64,000 bases of DNA from JAFGED01 sp964551295 (GCA_964551295.1 CAZKDJ010000002.1:1-64000); one strand, 5' to 3'; counted from the stretch's first letter, positions 31,884 through 42,395 are shown. Notes: generated by a model not told the origin, from the sequence alone. Made by a program: numbers and translations.

Positions 31884-34366
31884 AAGGGCGCTATCGGCAC
31901 CTGGCTATCCTGGGAGCCTATCTGCTCCTGACGCTGGTGATGACGTACCCGTTCAGCGTCAGGCTGAACACGCATCTGCTGAGCAGCACCAACGACTTTT
32001 GGATCTATCCCTGGAACAACTGGTGGGTCAAAAAGGCGCTGACCGAGGGTCACAGTGTATATAGGACACCCTGCCTTTTCTACCCCCGGGGCGTCGAGCT
32101 GTACTGGCACGGGTTCAACTGGTTCAGTACCCTGGTGTGGCTGCCTCTCCAAGCCGTGTTCGGCGCGCTGGCGGGGCACAACGTCACCATCCTGCTCACC
32201 TACGTCGTGGGCGCCTACACGACCTATCTGCTGGCCTACGAGGTCACGCGCTCCCATCCAGCGGCTTTTGTGGCAGGGCTGATCTATGCTTTCTATCCGC
32301 ATCGCTTCTCCCACCGCGGCCAGCTCAAGTTGCTCAGCAACCAGTGGAATCCACTGTTCGCCTTTTTCCTCGTCCGGCTGACGCGGCGCGGACGGCTGCG
32401 TGACGGCGTGGGGGCCGGTGTGGGGCTGGCGCTCGCCGCGTTGTGCGGCTGGCACCAGATGCTGCTTTCGGGCCTGTGGGGCGCGATGTGGCTGGCGTGG
32501 AGCCTGCTGAGCGAGCGCCGGCGGTGGAATCGGCGTACGCTCATGGCGTTGGCGCTTGGCGGGTTGCTGTGCGTCGCGTTGATCGCGCCGTTCCTGGTAC
32601 CCATGCTCGCGGCGCTAGGGCGGGCCCAGGAAGCGGACCTGGTGCCTTCGGGGTCGAATGAGAAGAGCACGGACCTGTTGGCTTACATGCTCCCCAACCG
32701 GGAGCATTCACTCTTCCTGCTCGACGGACTCGGCGGCCTGTACGACCGTTACTTTCACTTTGGTGGACCCGCTGCGGCGGTGGGGTGGGTGACCCTGCTG
32801 CTGGCAGGATGGGGGGCGCTCAAGCGGTGCAGGGAGGCGCTGCCCTGGCTCCTCTCCGCCGCGATCCTCGCCGTCCTGGCGCTGGGCCCCGAGCTGCAAG
32901 TGAACGGACGCGTGGTGCCGGGTTTCCCTCTGCCGTATGCGCTGATCAAGCCCACCATCGTCGGCGATTTTATCCGTCACCCCAATCGGTTCAACATCGT
33001 CCTGCCGCTGCCCATCTCCGTGCTGGCGGCGATGGGGGTGCAGGCGATCCTGGAGCGCTGGCGAACGCGCGGTACAGCCCTCGGTCTGGCCCTGCTGATC
33101 CTGTTCGAGTACAGCGTCGCGCCGGTGCCCACCGTGCGCCCGCCCGACTCGGCCTTTTACCAGCGCCTGCGGGAGGAGGCGGGGACGTTCGCCGTGGCTG
33201 ATTTCCCCATCGACCTCTCCGAGGACAAGATCTATTTGTTCGTGCAGACTCTTCACGAGCGTCCCATCGTCGGCGGGCACGTATCGCGGCCGCCGACGGA
33301 CGCGCACGCCTTCGTCGAGAGCGTGCCGCTTCTGGCCGCGGCCCGGGAGGGGCCGCCCGCGCCGGGCGATCTCGCGGACGTCTCGCGGCAGTTGGAGCCG
33401 CTGACCGAGGCGGGGGTGCGCTATGTGATCGTCCACAAAGATCGCACCGAGGCCGAGGCGGTGGCGGGCTGGCGGCGCTGGTTTGGCTTCCGCCCGGCGT
33501 ATGAGGACGATTTGCTCCTGGCCTACCACACCGAGCCCGCCCACGGACGGGAGTTCGATCTGGCGCGGGAGCTTGTCCCCGGGCTGGGGTTCGTGCAGGC
33601 GACCGTGTCAACGGATACGGATGTGGAACGCGCGCCGGGCCAGGTGGAGGTTTCGGTGCTATGGGGCGCGGTGGAGCCGCAGCGCGAGGATTGGATGGTA
33701 GAGCTGGCCCTGGTGGACAAGGCCGGGCGGCGGCTGCAGACCGCCGTTTTCCCCCTGGTGGATGGCTGGCCCACCGACGAGTGGTCGTCCGGCGCGCTGG
33801 GCCGCGGGCGCTACGCGCTGCAGGTCGATCCGCAACTGCCCAGCGGTTCCTACGCGTTGACCCTGGCGCTGGTCCGGGCCGATACGGGCGAGCGGGTGGA
33901 GGAGTCGGTCGTGACCATCGCCGCGCTGGACGTGCCGTGGCAGCTTCGTACCTTTGTCCGGCCACCCGTGCAGATTGAGACAGGGGCCGCGTTCGGCGAC
34001 GCGCTCGAATTGCTGGGGTATGACCTGCGGCCAGAGGGCGACGCGTTGATGGTGACGCTTCACTGGCAGGCGTTGCGCAGTATGGAAGAGAGCTACAAGT
34101 TCTTCCTGCACCTGTACGACGCGGAGAGCGGCGCGCTGGCGGCCCAGGTGGACGTGGTGCCGCGCGACTGGACCTATCCCACCACGTCGTGGCAGGCGGG
34201 GGAGACGGTCTCCGATGAATTGCACCTGCCCTTGAGTGAGGTGCCGGCGGGGAGGTATGATCTGGCGGTCGGCGTGTACGACCCTGATGCCGGCGAGCGG
34301 TTGCCCGTGCGTGGCGCGGAGGCCTCCTCCGGCGCCTTGATCCTGCAGGAGATAGTGCTGCCGTGA
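31880..34366 (+). CDS. NWW-type GT-C membrane glycosyltransferase with two modules
   Basis: The 828-residue protein begins at the GTG of a GTGA overlap. Asp39 is in STNDFWIYPWNNWW, followed by PRGVELYWHGFNW. STDLLAYMLPNREHSL near 260 and RHPNRFN near 370 complete the core. The region around KIYLFVQTLHERP and GHVSRPPTDAHAF resembles the 15054 product more than its direct neighbours. Modules occupy nt about 33555-33930 and 33975-34350. Composition is strongly GC-rich. The gene lies in the middle of the seven-gene overlapping run and has no internal promoter that I can see. Confidence 0.82.
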   Translation: MKGRYRHLAILGAYLLLTLVMTYPFSVRLNTHLLSSTNDFWIYPWNNWWVKKALTEGHSVYRTPCLFYPRGVELYWHGFNWFSTLVWLPLQAVFGALAGHNVTILLTYVVGAYTTYLLAYEVTRSHPAAFVAGLIYAFYPHRFSHRGQLKLLSNQWNPLFAFFLVRLTRRGRLRDGVGAGVGLALAALCGWHQMLLSGLWGAMWLAWSLLSERRRWNRRTLMALALGGLLCVALIAPFLVPMLAALGRAQEADLVPSGSNEKSTDLLAYMLPNREHSLFLLDGLGGLYDRYFHFGGPAAAVGWVTLLLAGWGALKRCREALPWLLSAAILAVLALGPELQVNGRVVPGFPLPYALIKPTIVGDFIRHPNRFNIVLPLPISVLAAMGVQAILERWRTRGTALGLALLILFEYSVAPVPTVRPPDSAFYQRLREEAGTFAVADFPIDLSEDKIYLFVQTLHERPIVGGHVSRPPTDAHAFVESVPLLAAAREGPPAPGDLADVSRQLEPLTEAGVRYVIVHKDRTEAEAVAGWRRWFGFRPAYEDDLLLAYHTEPAHGREFDLARELVPGLGFVQATVSTDTDVERAPGQVEVSVLWGAVEPQREDWMVELALVDKAGRRLQTAVFPLVDGWPTDEWSSGALGRGRYALQVDPQLPSGSYALTLALVRADTGERVEESVVTIAALDVPWQLRTFVRPPVQIETGAAFGDALELLGYDLRPEGDALMVTLHWQALRSMEESYKFFLHLYDAESGALAAQVDVVPRDWTYPTTSWQAGETVSDELHLPLSEVPAGRYDLAVGVYDPDAGERLPVRGAEASSGALILQEIVLP

Positions 34367-36909
34367 AGGATTGGAGACGGGCGCCGTGGATCTATGGGGG
34401 CGTGTTCCTGGCCTATATCCTCCTTACCCTGGCGATGACGTGGCCGGCGGCTGGCCAACTGGGCACGCATCTGCTGGGCAGCGGCGACGACATGTGGGTG
34501 CACTATTGGAACAACTGGTGGGTCAAGCGCGTGTTGCAGCATGGGGGAAACGTCTACTACACGCCGCTGCTGTTTCACCCCACCGGCGTCAGCCTGGTGT
34601 ACCACAACTTTGCCTGGGTCAACATCGCCCTGTGGTTGGTGCTGGAGCCGCTCACGGGTGGCGTCGCCGCGTACAACCTCGTTCACCTGGTCCACGTTCC
34701 CCTGTGTGGCCTGGCGATGTTCGCGTTGGCACACCGCCTGACCGGGTCGCACGCCGCGGCCTTTATCGCCGGTTTGGTGTATGCCTTCTGGCCCTACCGC
34801 ATGCTGGACACCAATCATCCCAACATGGTCTCTACCGAGGGGTTCCCGCTGCTCATGCTGGCCCTGTGGAACCTGTTCCGCAGCGGGAGGCCGGTTCGGG
34901 ACGGCCTGATCGCCGGCGTGCTTCTGGCGCTGATTGGATACATGCGCTGGCAGTTGTTGATCCTGGCCAGTTTCTTGATCGTCCTTTACTTGCTCTACTC
35001 CCTCATCGGCGAGCGGCGGCGGTGGAACCGGCGTGTGATGGGCGGGCTGGCCCTGATGGCTGTGGTTGCCCTGGCGCTGATGACGCCTGCCTTACTGCCC
35101 ATGGCGCGCGAGGCGCTGGCGGGCGATTCCGCCGAAGAGCTGTACGTCGTGAGTACGTCGGACCCTGAGCAGGACCTCTTGGCGTGGATCATCCCCCAGC
35201 ATCAGCACCTCTTGGGCGGGCTGTACACGCGGGTTTTTCCGGGATACGGTCAGGACGAGGCGCGTGCGCATCATTCGGCTTTCTTGGGCTACGTCGCCGT
35301 CGGGTTGAGCGTGGTGGGGATCGTCAAGCAGCGCGGTCACCGAGAGACCTGGTTCTGGGTGGGGCTGGCGATCGTGTGCTTTGTATTCGCCCTGGGACCT
35401 TACCTGCGGTTCGACGGCGTCGAGTATCCCCACATCCCTTTGCCATACCGGTTGATCGGCTGGCTGCCGCCCGTCCAGATGTTGCGGCATCCACATCGCT
35501 TTACCGCTCTCCTCGGCCTGCCCGTCGCGGTCTTGGCCGGGTGTGGGGCATCGGCCCTCAAAACGTGGCTGGTGTGCCGTCGGCGTAGGGCAAATTGGCA
35601 ATTTGCCCTACATATTTTCGGAGCAGCAGTCACGGTTCTCCTGGGAGCGCTGATTCTGGTGGACTATCTTAGCATTCCCACCGACATGGTCTCGGCCCGC
35701 GTGCCGGCCTTTTACGCTGCGCTGGCCGAGGAACCGGGCGACTTTGCCATCGTGGGGCTGCCGGGCAAGCGGCAGATCACCGAGCGCTACATGTTCTACC
35801 AGACGGTCCACGGCCGGCCTCTCCTCAGCGGCCACGTCTCCCGCCTCCCTCCTCAGGCGATGGCATTCTCCGATTCGGTGCCGCTGATAGCGGGCGCGTA
35901 CAGGAGCTCAACGGGGGGGATAAACACGGAGCTTTCCGATATCTCGCGCCAATTGGCCGCGCTATCTGAGGCCGGTTTTCGGTACATTGTCATACACAAG
36001 GAACTGACCCAGGCGGCGCTCGTCGAGGAGTGGCGGTCCTATCTGGTGATAGCGCCCCACTACGAAGATAGCGAGGTGGCCGTCTACTCGACGGCCCCTG
36101 TCGCGGGTGGGGATTTCACCCTGGCGCACGACCTGGGGGCGGGGGTGGGCATTGTCCGGATCGACTTGAAGCGGCTCGGCTCGGCCCTGGCATTGGAGAT
36201 CGTCTGGGGCACGACGGCCGCGCCGGGAATGGACCACCAGGTCGACATCGCCCTGGTGGATGAAGCGGGTCACGTGAGTCAGGTCCGGCGATTCAAGATT
36301 TCGCCCGCCTGGCCCTCACGGGAGTGGCCGGCCAACGCCGTCGTGCGGGACGAGTTTCCCATCCAGCCCGCGCCGGACTTGGACGAAGGGGTCTATGCCA
36401 TCGTCTTGAATCTGGTGCGCGATGGTCAAGCGGTGGGCCGGGAGGCGACGGTCGGGGACTTGGTCGTGGCGGGGGCCGACGAGGGGCGCGGCGTGTTCCC
36501 ATTGGCGCGTAGGATGGACGCACGCTTTGGCGACGCGATGCGCCTCCTGGGATACGGTGTGGAGGTGGCGGGTGACGAGGCGCGTGTCACCCTGCACTGG
36601 CAAGCGCTGGGGCGGATGGAAGACTTCAAGTTCTTTGTGCACCTCGATGACGCCGAGAGCGGCGCGCTTGCAGCGCAGGCGGACGTGATGCCCCGTGGGT
36701 GGGCGTATCCTACCTCCCAGTGGCGGGTGGGGGAGATCGTGCCCGACGAGATCACCCTCTCGCTGGAGGGAGTGCCTGCGGGCGAGTACACGCTGTGGGT
36801 GGGCGTCTACCGGCCCGATACCGGAGAGCGCCTGTCCATTGAGATCATTTCTCCCGCCCTCACTACACGCGATGGCCGGTTGATGCTGCCGGGGAGGGTT
36901 GTCAGGTGA
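34363..36909 (+). CDS. NWW-type GT-C membrane glycosyltransferase with two modules
   Basis: The 848-residue protein is the last gene of the run, starting at a GTG in a GTGA overlap. Asp42/Asp43 lie in GSGDDMWVHYWNNWW. The second motif is degenerate (QDLLAWIIPQHQHLL), and RHPHRFT replaces RNPxRFN. A palindrome at 35585-35611 is read in frame as RANWQFALH between two membrane helices and lengthens the loop without breaking the frame. The outside domain has YMFYQTVHGRPLLSGHVSR. Modules lie at nt about 36110-36500 (a divergent one) and 36520-36880. A new promoter begins 41 bp after its stop. Confidence 0.82.
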   Translation: MKDWRRAPWIYGGVFLAYILLTLAMTWPAAGQLGTHLLGSGDDMWVHYWNNWWVKRVLQHGGNVYYTPLLFHPTGVSLVYHNFAWVNIALWLVLEPLTGGVAAYNLVHLVHVPLCGLAMFALAHRLTGSHAAAFIAGLVYAFWPYRMLDTNHPNMVSTEGFPLLMLALWNLFRSGRPVRDGLIAGVLLALIGYMRWQLLILASFLIVLYLLYSLIGERRRWNRRVMGGLALMAVVALALMTPALLPMAREALAGDSAEELYVVSTSDPEQDLLAWIIPQHQHLLGGLYTRVFPGYGQDEARAHHSAFLGYVAVGLSVVGIVKQRGHRETWFWVGLAIVCFVFALGPYLRFDGVEYPHIPLPYRLIGWLPPVQMLRHPHRFTALLGLPVAVLAGCGASALKTWLVCRRRRANWQFALHIFGAAVTVLLGALILVDYLSIPTDMVSARVPAFYAALAEEPGDFAIVGLPGKRQITERYMFYQTVHGRPLLSGHVSRLPPQAMAFSDSVPLIAGAYRSSTGGINTELSDISRQLAALSEAGFRYIVIHKELTQAALVEEWRSYLVIAPHYEDSEVAVYSTAPVAGGDFTLAHDLGAGVGIVRIDLKRLGSALALEIVWGTTAAPGMDHQVDIALVDEAGHVSQVRRFKISPAWPSREWPANAVVRDEFPIQPAPDLDEGVYAIVLNLVRDGQAVGREATVGDLVVAGADEGRGVFPLARRMDARFGDAMRLLGYGVEVAGDEARVTLHWQALGRMEDFKFFVHLDDAESGALAAQADVMPRGWAYPTSQWRVGEIVPDEITLSLEGVPAGEYTLWVGVYRPDTGERLSIEIISPALTTRDGRLMLPGRVVR
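35585..35611. repeat. GTAG/CTAC-type palindromic repeat inside a coding region, copy 4
   Basis: Perfect 13-base arms GTAGGGCAAATTG and CAATTTGCCCTAC surround a single central G. It lies within the 34363 gene and keeps the frame open. Confidence 0.85.
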
Positions 36910-36949
36910 GCCCAGGGATTTTCACCCCAAAGACGCAAATTCTTACTCC

Positions 36950-36978
36950 TTGTCAGCCCCAACTGGACACGGTATAAT
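36950..36978 (+). promoter_or_regulatory. Promoter of the 37.0-48.8 kb transferase unit
   Basis: TTGTCA (36950-36955), 17 bp spacer and a perfect TATAAT (36973-36978). A ten-codon open frame (ATG 36992 to TGA 37024) lies in the leader and could be a leader peptide or chance. Confidence 0.7.
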
Positions 36979-37031
36979 GCTGTCCCGTTCGATGCGATGG
37001 AGACCCCCTGGCGGTGACGGCTGACGCGACT

Positions 37032-40000
37032 ATGAAACGATTCTCACGCTTGGAAATTGCGATAGTTGCCCTCGTGTTGCTGGCGAGCCTCGCGGCGCGC
37101 CTCATCGGCCTGGACGCCTTTCGGGTCGCCGATGAGGCGCGCTGGACGTGTCGCGTCGTCGGGTTCCGGCATGCCCTGCTGCGAGGGGATTGGGCGAACA
37201 CCTTCCGCGTCGGCCATCCCGGCGTGGTGACCACCTGGTTGGGCGCCATCTTCGCCCCAGCCGAAAGCGACGGCCTCCGCGCCATGTGCCGGGACAGCCT
37301 GGATGGCAGGCAGCTCGAAAAAGCCGGCGGCTCTCAGGCAGAGCGGCACCGGCTTCTGGGCGAGTTGAACCACCTGCTGCTCGAGGCGCGGGTCGGTGTG
37401 GCTTTGTTCAGTTGGGTGTGCATCGTGGGTATCTACGTCCTGGCGCGGCTGCTGTGGGGCTCGAAGGTCGCCGTGGTGGGCCTGGCGCTGGTGGCCCTGG
37501 ACCCGTTCTACCTGGCCATGTCGCGCTTTCTACATCTGGATGCCGTGCTGACCGGCGCGATGACGGTGTCGGTGTTGAGCCTGCTGGTCTCTCTCGGCCG
37601 CTCGCGGTCGTCCCTCTGGCGGCTGGCTTTTCTGGCGCTATCGGGCGTGTTGGGTGGGCTGGCCATCCTGCAAAAGTCGCCGGCGATGTTCCTGGCTCCT
37701 TTTGTGGCGTTGGTGGAGGGATGGGACGCGCTGCGCGGGACCGCGCGGCGAGAGCGGCTGTTGCAGGCTGCGCGAGGCGTGGCGATCTGGGGGCTGGTGG
37801 CGGCGGCGGTGTACGTGGCGCTGTGGCCGGCGGCGTGGGTGGACCCGGTGGGCACGATGCAGGGGGTGTTGGGCCAGGCCATCGGGTATGCGGAAGAGGG
37901 CCACTCGTCGGGGAGCTATTTCTTTGGCCGCCCGGTGGACGATCCCGGCTGGCTGTTCTACCCGGTAGCGCTGGCGTTCCGCCTGAGCCCTCTGGCGCTC
38001 GTGGGCTTGGTCGCGGGCGTCGTGTGGATGGTGAGTTCAAGGAACGATGCCGGGCGGCGTTTTGGGATGGGCGTGCTCTTGGCCTACAGCTTGCTCTTTG
38101 GCATATTCATGAGCCTGGGCGCCAAAAAGTTCGACCGGTACCTACTGCCCGTGTTTCCCGCGCTGGATATCGTGGCGGGGGTAGGGTTGCTGTGGGCAGC
38201 GGAGGCCGTGTGGCAGCGGCTAGAGGGCCTTAAGCGCTCCCTGCCATCTTACCTGGCCGTCACTGTGGTGGTGCTGGTTGTCCAGATCGCGTTGGTTGTG
38301 CTCCACTATCCGTACTATCTGACGTATTACAACCCGCTGCTGGGCGGGATTCGGCAGGCCGAGCGGGTGCTCTTGATGGGCTGGGGCGAGGGATACGAGC
38401 GGGCGGCGGCGTATCTGAACGCCAAACCCGGCGTCGAACGACTGCAGGTCAGCGAGGCGGTCTTTCCCGTCTTTGCGCCGCAGTTTGACGGTGAGACCCG
38501 CCGTCTGCAGCGGTACTGCGTTTGGGACAACGACTATGTGATCTTTTACCTCTCCTACGTGCAGCGCCAGCGGTTTGACGACCTGCTGGCAGAGTACGTG
38601 GTCAATCCCCAGGTTGAGCCCGAGTACGTGGTCAATCTGCACGGCGTGGACTACTTGTGGATCTATCGTAACGACCGGCATTACGTCGAGCCGATGGCGT
38701 ACATCGAGGCGCGCGCGCGGCCCGGCGAGGGGGAGTGCCTCCTGGTCAATGGCGATTCCCTGTTCGCCGAGAATTACAAGGGGCGACTCTCCGTGTACGC
38801 GTTCCAGGCCGACTGGATCTCCGAGGACGAGTCCTATGCCTACTGGAGCGCCGAACGGGTGGCGGGAATGTTGGAGGATATGTCGTCCGAGTGCGAGCGG
38901 GTGTGGTACGCGCGCTACTCGGAGTGGGAACCGGGGGCATATCTGGATGTGCTCGACATGCACGGCGCGCTGCTGGAGCGGGCGAGCTTCCCACACATGG
39001 AGGTGACGCTGCACCGGTTGGTGGGTGCTGGCGTGGCGACCCGGCCGTTGGACGTGCAGTTCGGCGGATTGCGGTTGACGGGCTACGGAGCGACACAGCC
39101 GCTGCCGGCGTGGGGACGGGATGGGGGCGTGGTTCTGGCGTGGGAGGCGATGGAAGAGATGGGGAAGGACTATGCAGTGTTCCTGCACCTGTACGACGCG
39201 CGCGGGGAGCGCGTGGCGCAGGAGGACGAGCCGGTACTGGATCGGGCGCTACGCCCGACGTCGCAGTGGCAGGCGGGGACATCGAGCGTGGTGCTGTACC
39301 ATCTGCCGATCGGGCCGGGCACGCCGCCCGGTGAGTACGATCTGGAGCTAGGGGTGTACGACCAGGAAACGGGGAAACGGCTGCCGCTGGAGGGTCCGCA
39401 GGGTGAAACGGCAGTACGGGTGAAAGCCGGGGTAGGCGTCGCAGAGGGGGCGCCGACGGTAGAGGAACTGGACGTGCCGTACGTGATGGAGCGGGAGGTG
39501 GTCCCGGAGCTAAGCTTGGTGGGCTATGGCATCGATCGGGAGGCTGTGCTGGCGGGGCAGACGGTGACGCTGCGCGTGGTCTGGGAGGCGCTGGGAAAGA
39601 TGGCGCAGTCGTACCGGCTGGTGGTGGACCTGCGGGGCGCGGATGGTGAGGTGTACGGGAGCGGCGAGTACGGGTTGGTGAACACAGCGTATGCGACGAC
39701 AGAGTGGCGGGAGGGCGAGGTGTTGCGCGGTGTGTACGACGTGGCGGTTAGCGAGGGAGCGCCGACGGGCGAGATGGCTCTGGTAGTGGATTTGGTGGGT
39801 GAGGAAGACGAGCGGGTACTGGACGAGCCGGTGATGGTGGGCGTCGTGTGGATACAGTCGACCGAGCCGAATTTCGGCAAGCCCCAGGAAATGGAGACAG
39901 CGTCCGGGGTCACGCTGGGCGACAAAGTGAAACTGTTGGGCTATGATTTAGCCCCCGGGCCGGCGAGGGCGGGCGGGAATCTCTACGTGACGCTGTACTG

Positions 40001-40313
40001 GCAGGGACAGCGCGAGATGGCGCAGAGCTACAAGGTGTTCGTGCACGTGTACGATGACGCGGGGAACATCGTGGCACAGCGGGACTGGCTGCCGGGGTTG
40101 GGTGTAAAGCCGACATCGGGGTGGGCAGCGGGCGAGGTGGTGGCGGATCGGCACATCGTGCCGGTGGGAGAGGACGTGGCGGCGGGTGAGTACCGGGTGG
40201 CGGTGGGGATGTACGACGAGGGGAGCGGAGATCGGTTAGCCGCGTATGGGCCGGATGGGGACCGCTTGGCTCAGGACCGGATCATCCTGGGCCGCGTGGA
40301 GGTCGGGCCCTGA
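37032..40313 (+). CDS. Long GT39/PMT_2-type membrane glycosyltransferase with three modules
   Basis: The 1093-residue protein starts at ATG 37032, which gives an N-terminus of the same length as its paralogue at 51521 (MKRFSRLEIAIV against MSQALRLEVAAV); GTG 37014 is the alternative. First-loop motifs: DAFRVADEARWTC and RVGHPGVVTTW (His62). SRFLHLDAVL near 170 is the second acid motif. The segment HYPYYLTYYNPLLGG and GWGEGYERAAAYLN belongs to the outside domain. Three consecutive C-terminal modules (nt about 39040-39400, 39500-39880, 39900-40290) make this one of the two longest module tails. Each keeps the VGYG/LGYDL and W-GE-V signatures. Confidence 0.85.
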   Translation: MKRFSRLEIAIVALVLLASLAARLIGLDAFRVADEARWTCRVVGFRHALLRGDWANTFRVGHPGVVTTWLGAIFAPAESDGLRAMCRDSLDGRQLEKAGGSQAERHRLLGELNHLLLEARVGVALFSWVCIVGIYVLARLLWGSKVAVVGLALVALDPFYLAMSRFLHLDAVLTGAMTVSVLSLLVSLGRSRSSLWRLAFLALSGVLGGLAILQKSPAMFLAPFVALVEGWDALRGTARRERLLQAARGVAIWGLVAAAVYVALWPAAWVDPVGTMQGVLGQAIGYAEEGHSSGSYFFGRPVDDPGWLFYPVALAFRLSPLALVGLVAGVVWMVSSRNDAGRRFGMGVLLAYSLLFGIFMSLGAKKFDRYLLPVFPALDIVAGVGLLWAAEAVWQRLEGLKRSLPSYLAVTVVVLVVQIALVVLHYPYYLTYYNPLLGGIRQAERVLLMGWGEGYERAAAYLNAKPGVERLQVSEAVFPVFAPQFDGETRRLQRYCVWDNDYVIFYLSYVQRQRFDDLLAEYVVNPQVEPEYVVNLHGVDYLWIYRNDRHYVEPMAYIEARARPGEGECLLVNGDSLFAENYKGRLSVYAFQADWISEDESYAYWSAERVAGMLEDMSSECERVWYARYSEWEPGAYLDVLDMHGALLERASFPHMEVTLHRLVGAGVATRPLDVQFGGLRLTGYGATQPLPAWGRDGGVVLAWEAMEEMGKDYAVFLHLYDARGERVAQEDEPVLDRALRPTSQWQAGTSSVVLYHLPIGPGTPPGEYDLELGVYDQETGKRLPLEGPQGETAVRVKAGVGVAEGAPTVEELDVPYVMEREVVPELSLVGYGIDREAVLAGQTVTLRVVWEALGKMAQSYRLVVDLRGADGEVYGSGEYGLVNTAYATTEWREGEVLRGVYDVAVSEGAPTGEMALVVDLVGEEDERVLDEPVMVGVVWIQSTEPNFGKPQEMETASGVTLGDKVKLLGYDLAPGPARAGGNLYVTLYWQGQREMAQSYKVFVHVYDDAGNIVAQRDWLPGLGVKPTSGWAAGEVVADRHIVPVGEDVAAGEYRVAVGMYDEGSGDRLAAYGPDGDRLAQDRIILGRVEVGP

Positions 40314-42358
40314 TGTGTAGCGATAAAAACGCGCGCCTGTTCTGGTACGGCCTGGTGGTCGTATTCCTCCTGGCGCTGATCCTGCGCGTGATCTATCCCG
40401 TCTCGCGGCCCCTGGAGTGGTACGAGCGCTCGGTGCGCTTCTGGGATGCGCTGCTGGCGGGGGACCCCGCCGGTACCTATCAGCGATACCATCCCGGCGT
40501 CACCACGATGTGGGTGGCGGGCCTGGGGCTGCGGGTTTACGCGGCGGCGCACGGTTTGTCGGGAGATGATCTATTGGACCCGCCTCAGTCGTCCGCGGAC
40601 TATCGGCCTTACCCCATCGGGGCGGGCGTGGCGGCGCTGGGCGTGGCCATTGCCCTGTGCATCGGTCTGGCTTATGTGCTGTTGGTTCGGTTGTGGAATT
40701 GGCGGGTCGGCGTCGTCGGTGGATGCTTGCTGGCATTGGATCCTTTCTACCTGGAAGAGAGCAAGGTCCTTCACATAGACGCGATGCTGGCGACGTTGAT
40801 GCTGGTGAGCGTGCTGTTCCTGCTCGACTACGTACAGCGGGAGCGCCGGGTGTCCCTCGTCCTCAGCGGGATTTTCGCCGGGCTGGCTTTCCTGACCAAG
40901 AGCCCGGCCGGTGTCCTGATTCCTCTGTTGGCTCTGGCTGTGTCCTATCGCCATCTGGCGGACACTCGTATCTCTTGGCCGGGTAGAATCGGCGAGATCG
41001 CTCGTGATCTCGTGATTTGGGGGTCTACGGCGGCGTGTATATTCGTGCTGTTGTGGCCTGCCATGTGGGTCATGCCGGGGGAAGCGCTGTCCAAGTTGGT
41101 GCAGCGGGTCGAGTTTCACATGGAGACGGTGCACCGTAACCCCAACTTTTTCGCCGGGCAAGTGATCACCGACGACCCCGGGCCTCTCTTTTACCTGGCC
41201 ACGCTCGGCTGGAAGACGACCGCGATCACGCTGCCGTCAGTTTTGCTGGCGGCTGCGCTCCTGATACGACGCTTGAGACGTTGGCGGGACAATGTATCGG
41301 TGTGGGGGATGCTAGTGTATGCCTGCGGGTTTACGGCGGCGATGATGCTCGCGGCCAGAAAGGAGCTGCGCTACCTGATTCCTGTCTTTCCCGCCCTGGA
41401 TGTGCTGGCGGCCTGGGGGCTGGTGCAAGTGGCGAGCGCGGTCGGGAAACTGGGGTGGCTTCGGAAGCGTGGGTGGATTCCAGCGGCGATCATCGTGGCC
41501 GCGCTAACCTTTCAGGCCGTCGCGGTTCTCAGGCTCCATCCCTACTATGGCACCCATCACAACCTGCTGTTGGGCGGCTCGCGAGTGGCGCAGCACGTTC
41601 TTCCCTTGGGCGATCAAGGGGAGGGTGCGGATCTGGCCGCGCGCTTCCTTAACGGCTATCCGGGGGCGGAGCGCAGATTGGCCGGCGTGCACCGGCGGTT
41701 GGAGGAACTGTCGGAGCGCATCTTTGTCGGGCGCAGCGACGGCATAGAGCTGCCCGAGGCGGATTATTACGTCTTTACCATCAATTCTATCCAGCGTCGG
41801 AACCGCGTCGAGTACTGGGGCGAGGCCTGGGATGCCTGCCAGGAGAAGGAGCCCCTGTGGACGATCTCCTTCGATGGGGTGCCTTATGTGTGGGTCTACC
41901 CGGCGTACCAGACCGATCCGGAGGTGTTCGACGTTGACCACCGCCTGGACGTGCAACTGGGCGATCACGTGCGCCTGCTGGGTTACGACTTGGCTTCGGA
42001 CGACTTCTCGGCGGGAGATACGCTGACGGCGACGCTCTTCTGGCAGTCGGATGGCCGAGTGACCGAGGACTATCACGTCTTTGTGCACCTGCAAGACGCC
42101 GATGGGCAGATGGTGGCGCAGGACGACGGCGTGCCGATGCAGGGCGCGCGACCGACCTGGGACTGGCGGGATAGGGAGGTGTTGGAGGACGAGCACAACC
42201 TCATTACCGACATAAGTTTGCCCGGCGGTGCGTACACGCTCTCTGTCGGAATGTACGATCATGCGACCGGCGTGCGGCTGTCGGCGATTGGGCCGGCTGG
42301 CGAGCGTTTTCCCGATGGCCGCATCGTGCTTCGGACTGTTCGCAAGACGTCGCCTTGA
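40313..42358 (+). CDS. GT39/PMT_2-type membrane glycosyltransferase with one module
   Basis: The 681-residue protein has an ATG sharing a base with the previous stop (TGATG). RPLEWYERSVRFWDALLAGD and QRYHPGVTTMW (His60) mark the first loop, and LDPFYLEESKVLHIDA the second. HPYYGTHHNLLLGGSRVAQHVLPLGDQGEG lies outside. One module (nt about 41940-42340) ends the protein without a terminal helix. It is clearly the sister of the gene at 44119, and each is followed by an NWW-type gene of matching subtype, so the two-gene cassette has been duplicated. Confidence 0.85.
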   Translation: MCSDKNARLFWYGLVVVFLLALILRVIYPVSRPLEWYERSVRFWDALLAGDPAGTYQRYHPGVTTMWVAGLGLRVYAAAHGLSGDDLLDPPQSSADYRPYPIGAGVAALGVAIALCIGLAYVLLVRLWNWRVGVVGGCLLALDPFYLEESKVLHIDAMLATLMLVSVLFLLDYVQRERRVSLVLSGIFAGLAFLTKSPAGVLIPLLALAVSYRHLADTRISWPGRIGEIARDLVIWGSTAACIFVLLWPAMWVMPGEALSKLVQRVEFHMETVHRNPNFFAGQVITDDPGPLFYLATLGWKTTAITLPSVLLAAALLIRRLRRWRDNVSVWGMLVYACGFTAAMMLAARKELRYLIPVFPALDVLAAWGLVQVASAVGKLGWLRKRGWIPAAIIVAALTFQAVAVLRLHPYYGTHHNLLLGGSRVAQHVLPLGDQGEGADLAARFLNGYPGAERRLAGVHRRLEELSERIFVGRSDGIELPEADYYVFTINSIQRRNRVEYWGEAWDACQEKEPLWTISFDGVPYVWVYPAYQTDPEVFDVDHRLDVQLGDHVRLLGYDLASDDFSAGDTLTATLFWQSDGRVTEDYHVFVHLQDADGQMVAQDDGVPMQGARPTWDWRDREVLEDEHNLITDISLPGGAYTLSVGMYDHATGVRLSAIGPAGERFPDGRIVLRTVRKTSP

Positions 42359-42395
42359 GGCTATGATTGTGCGGAAAGCTAGTGGAGCATTCGGG

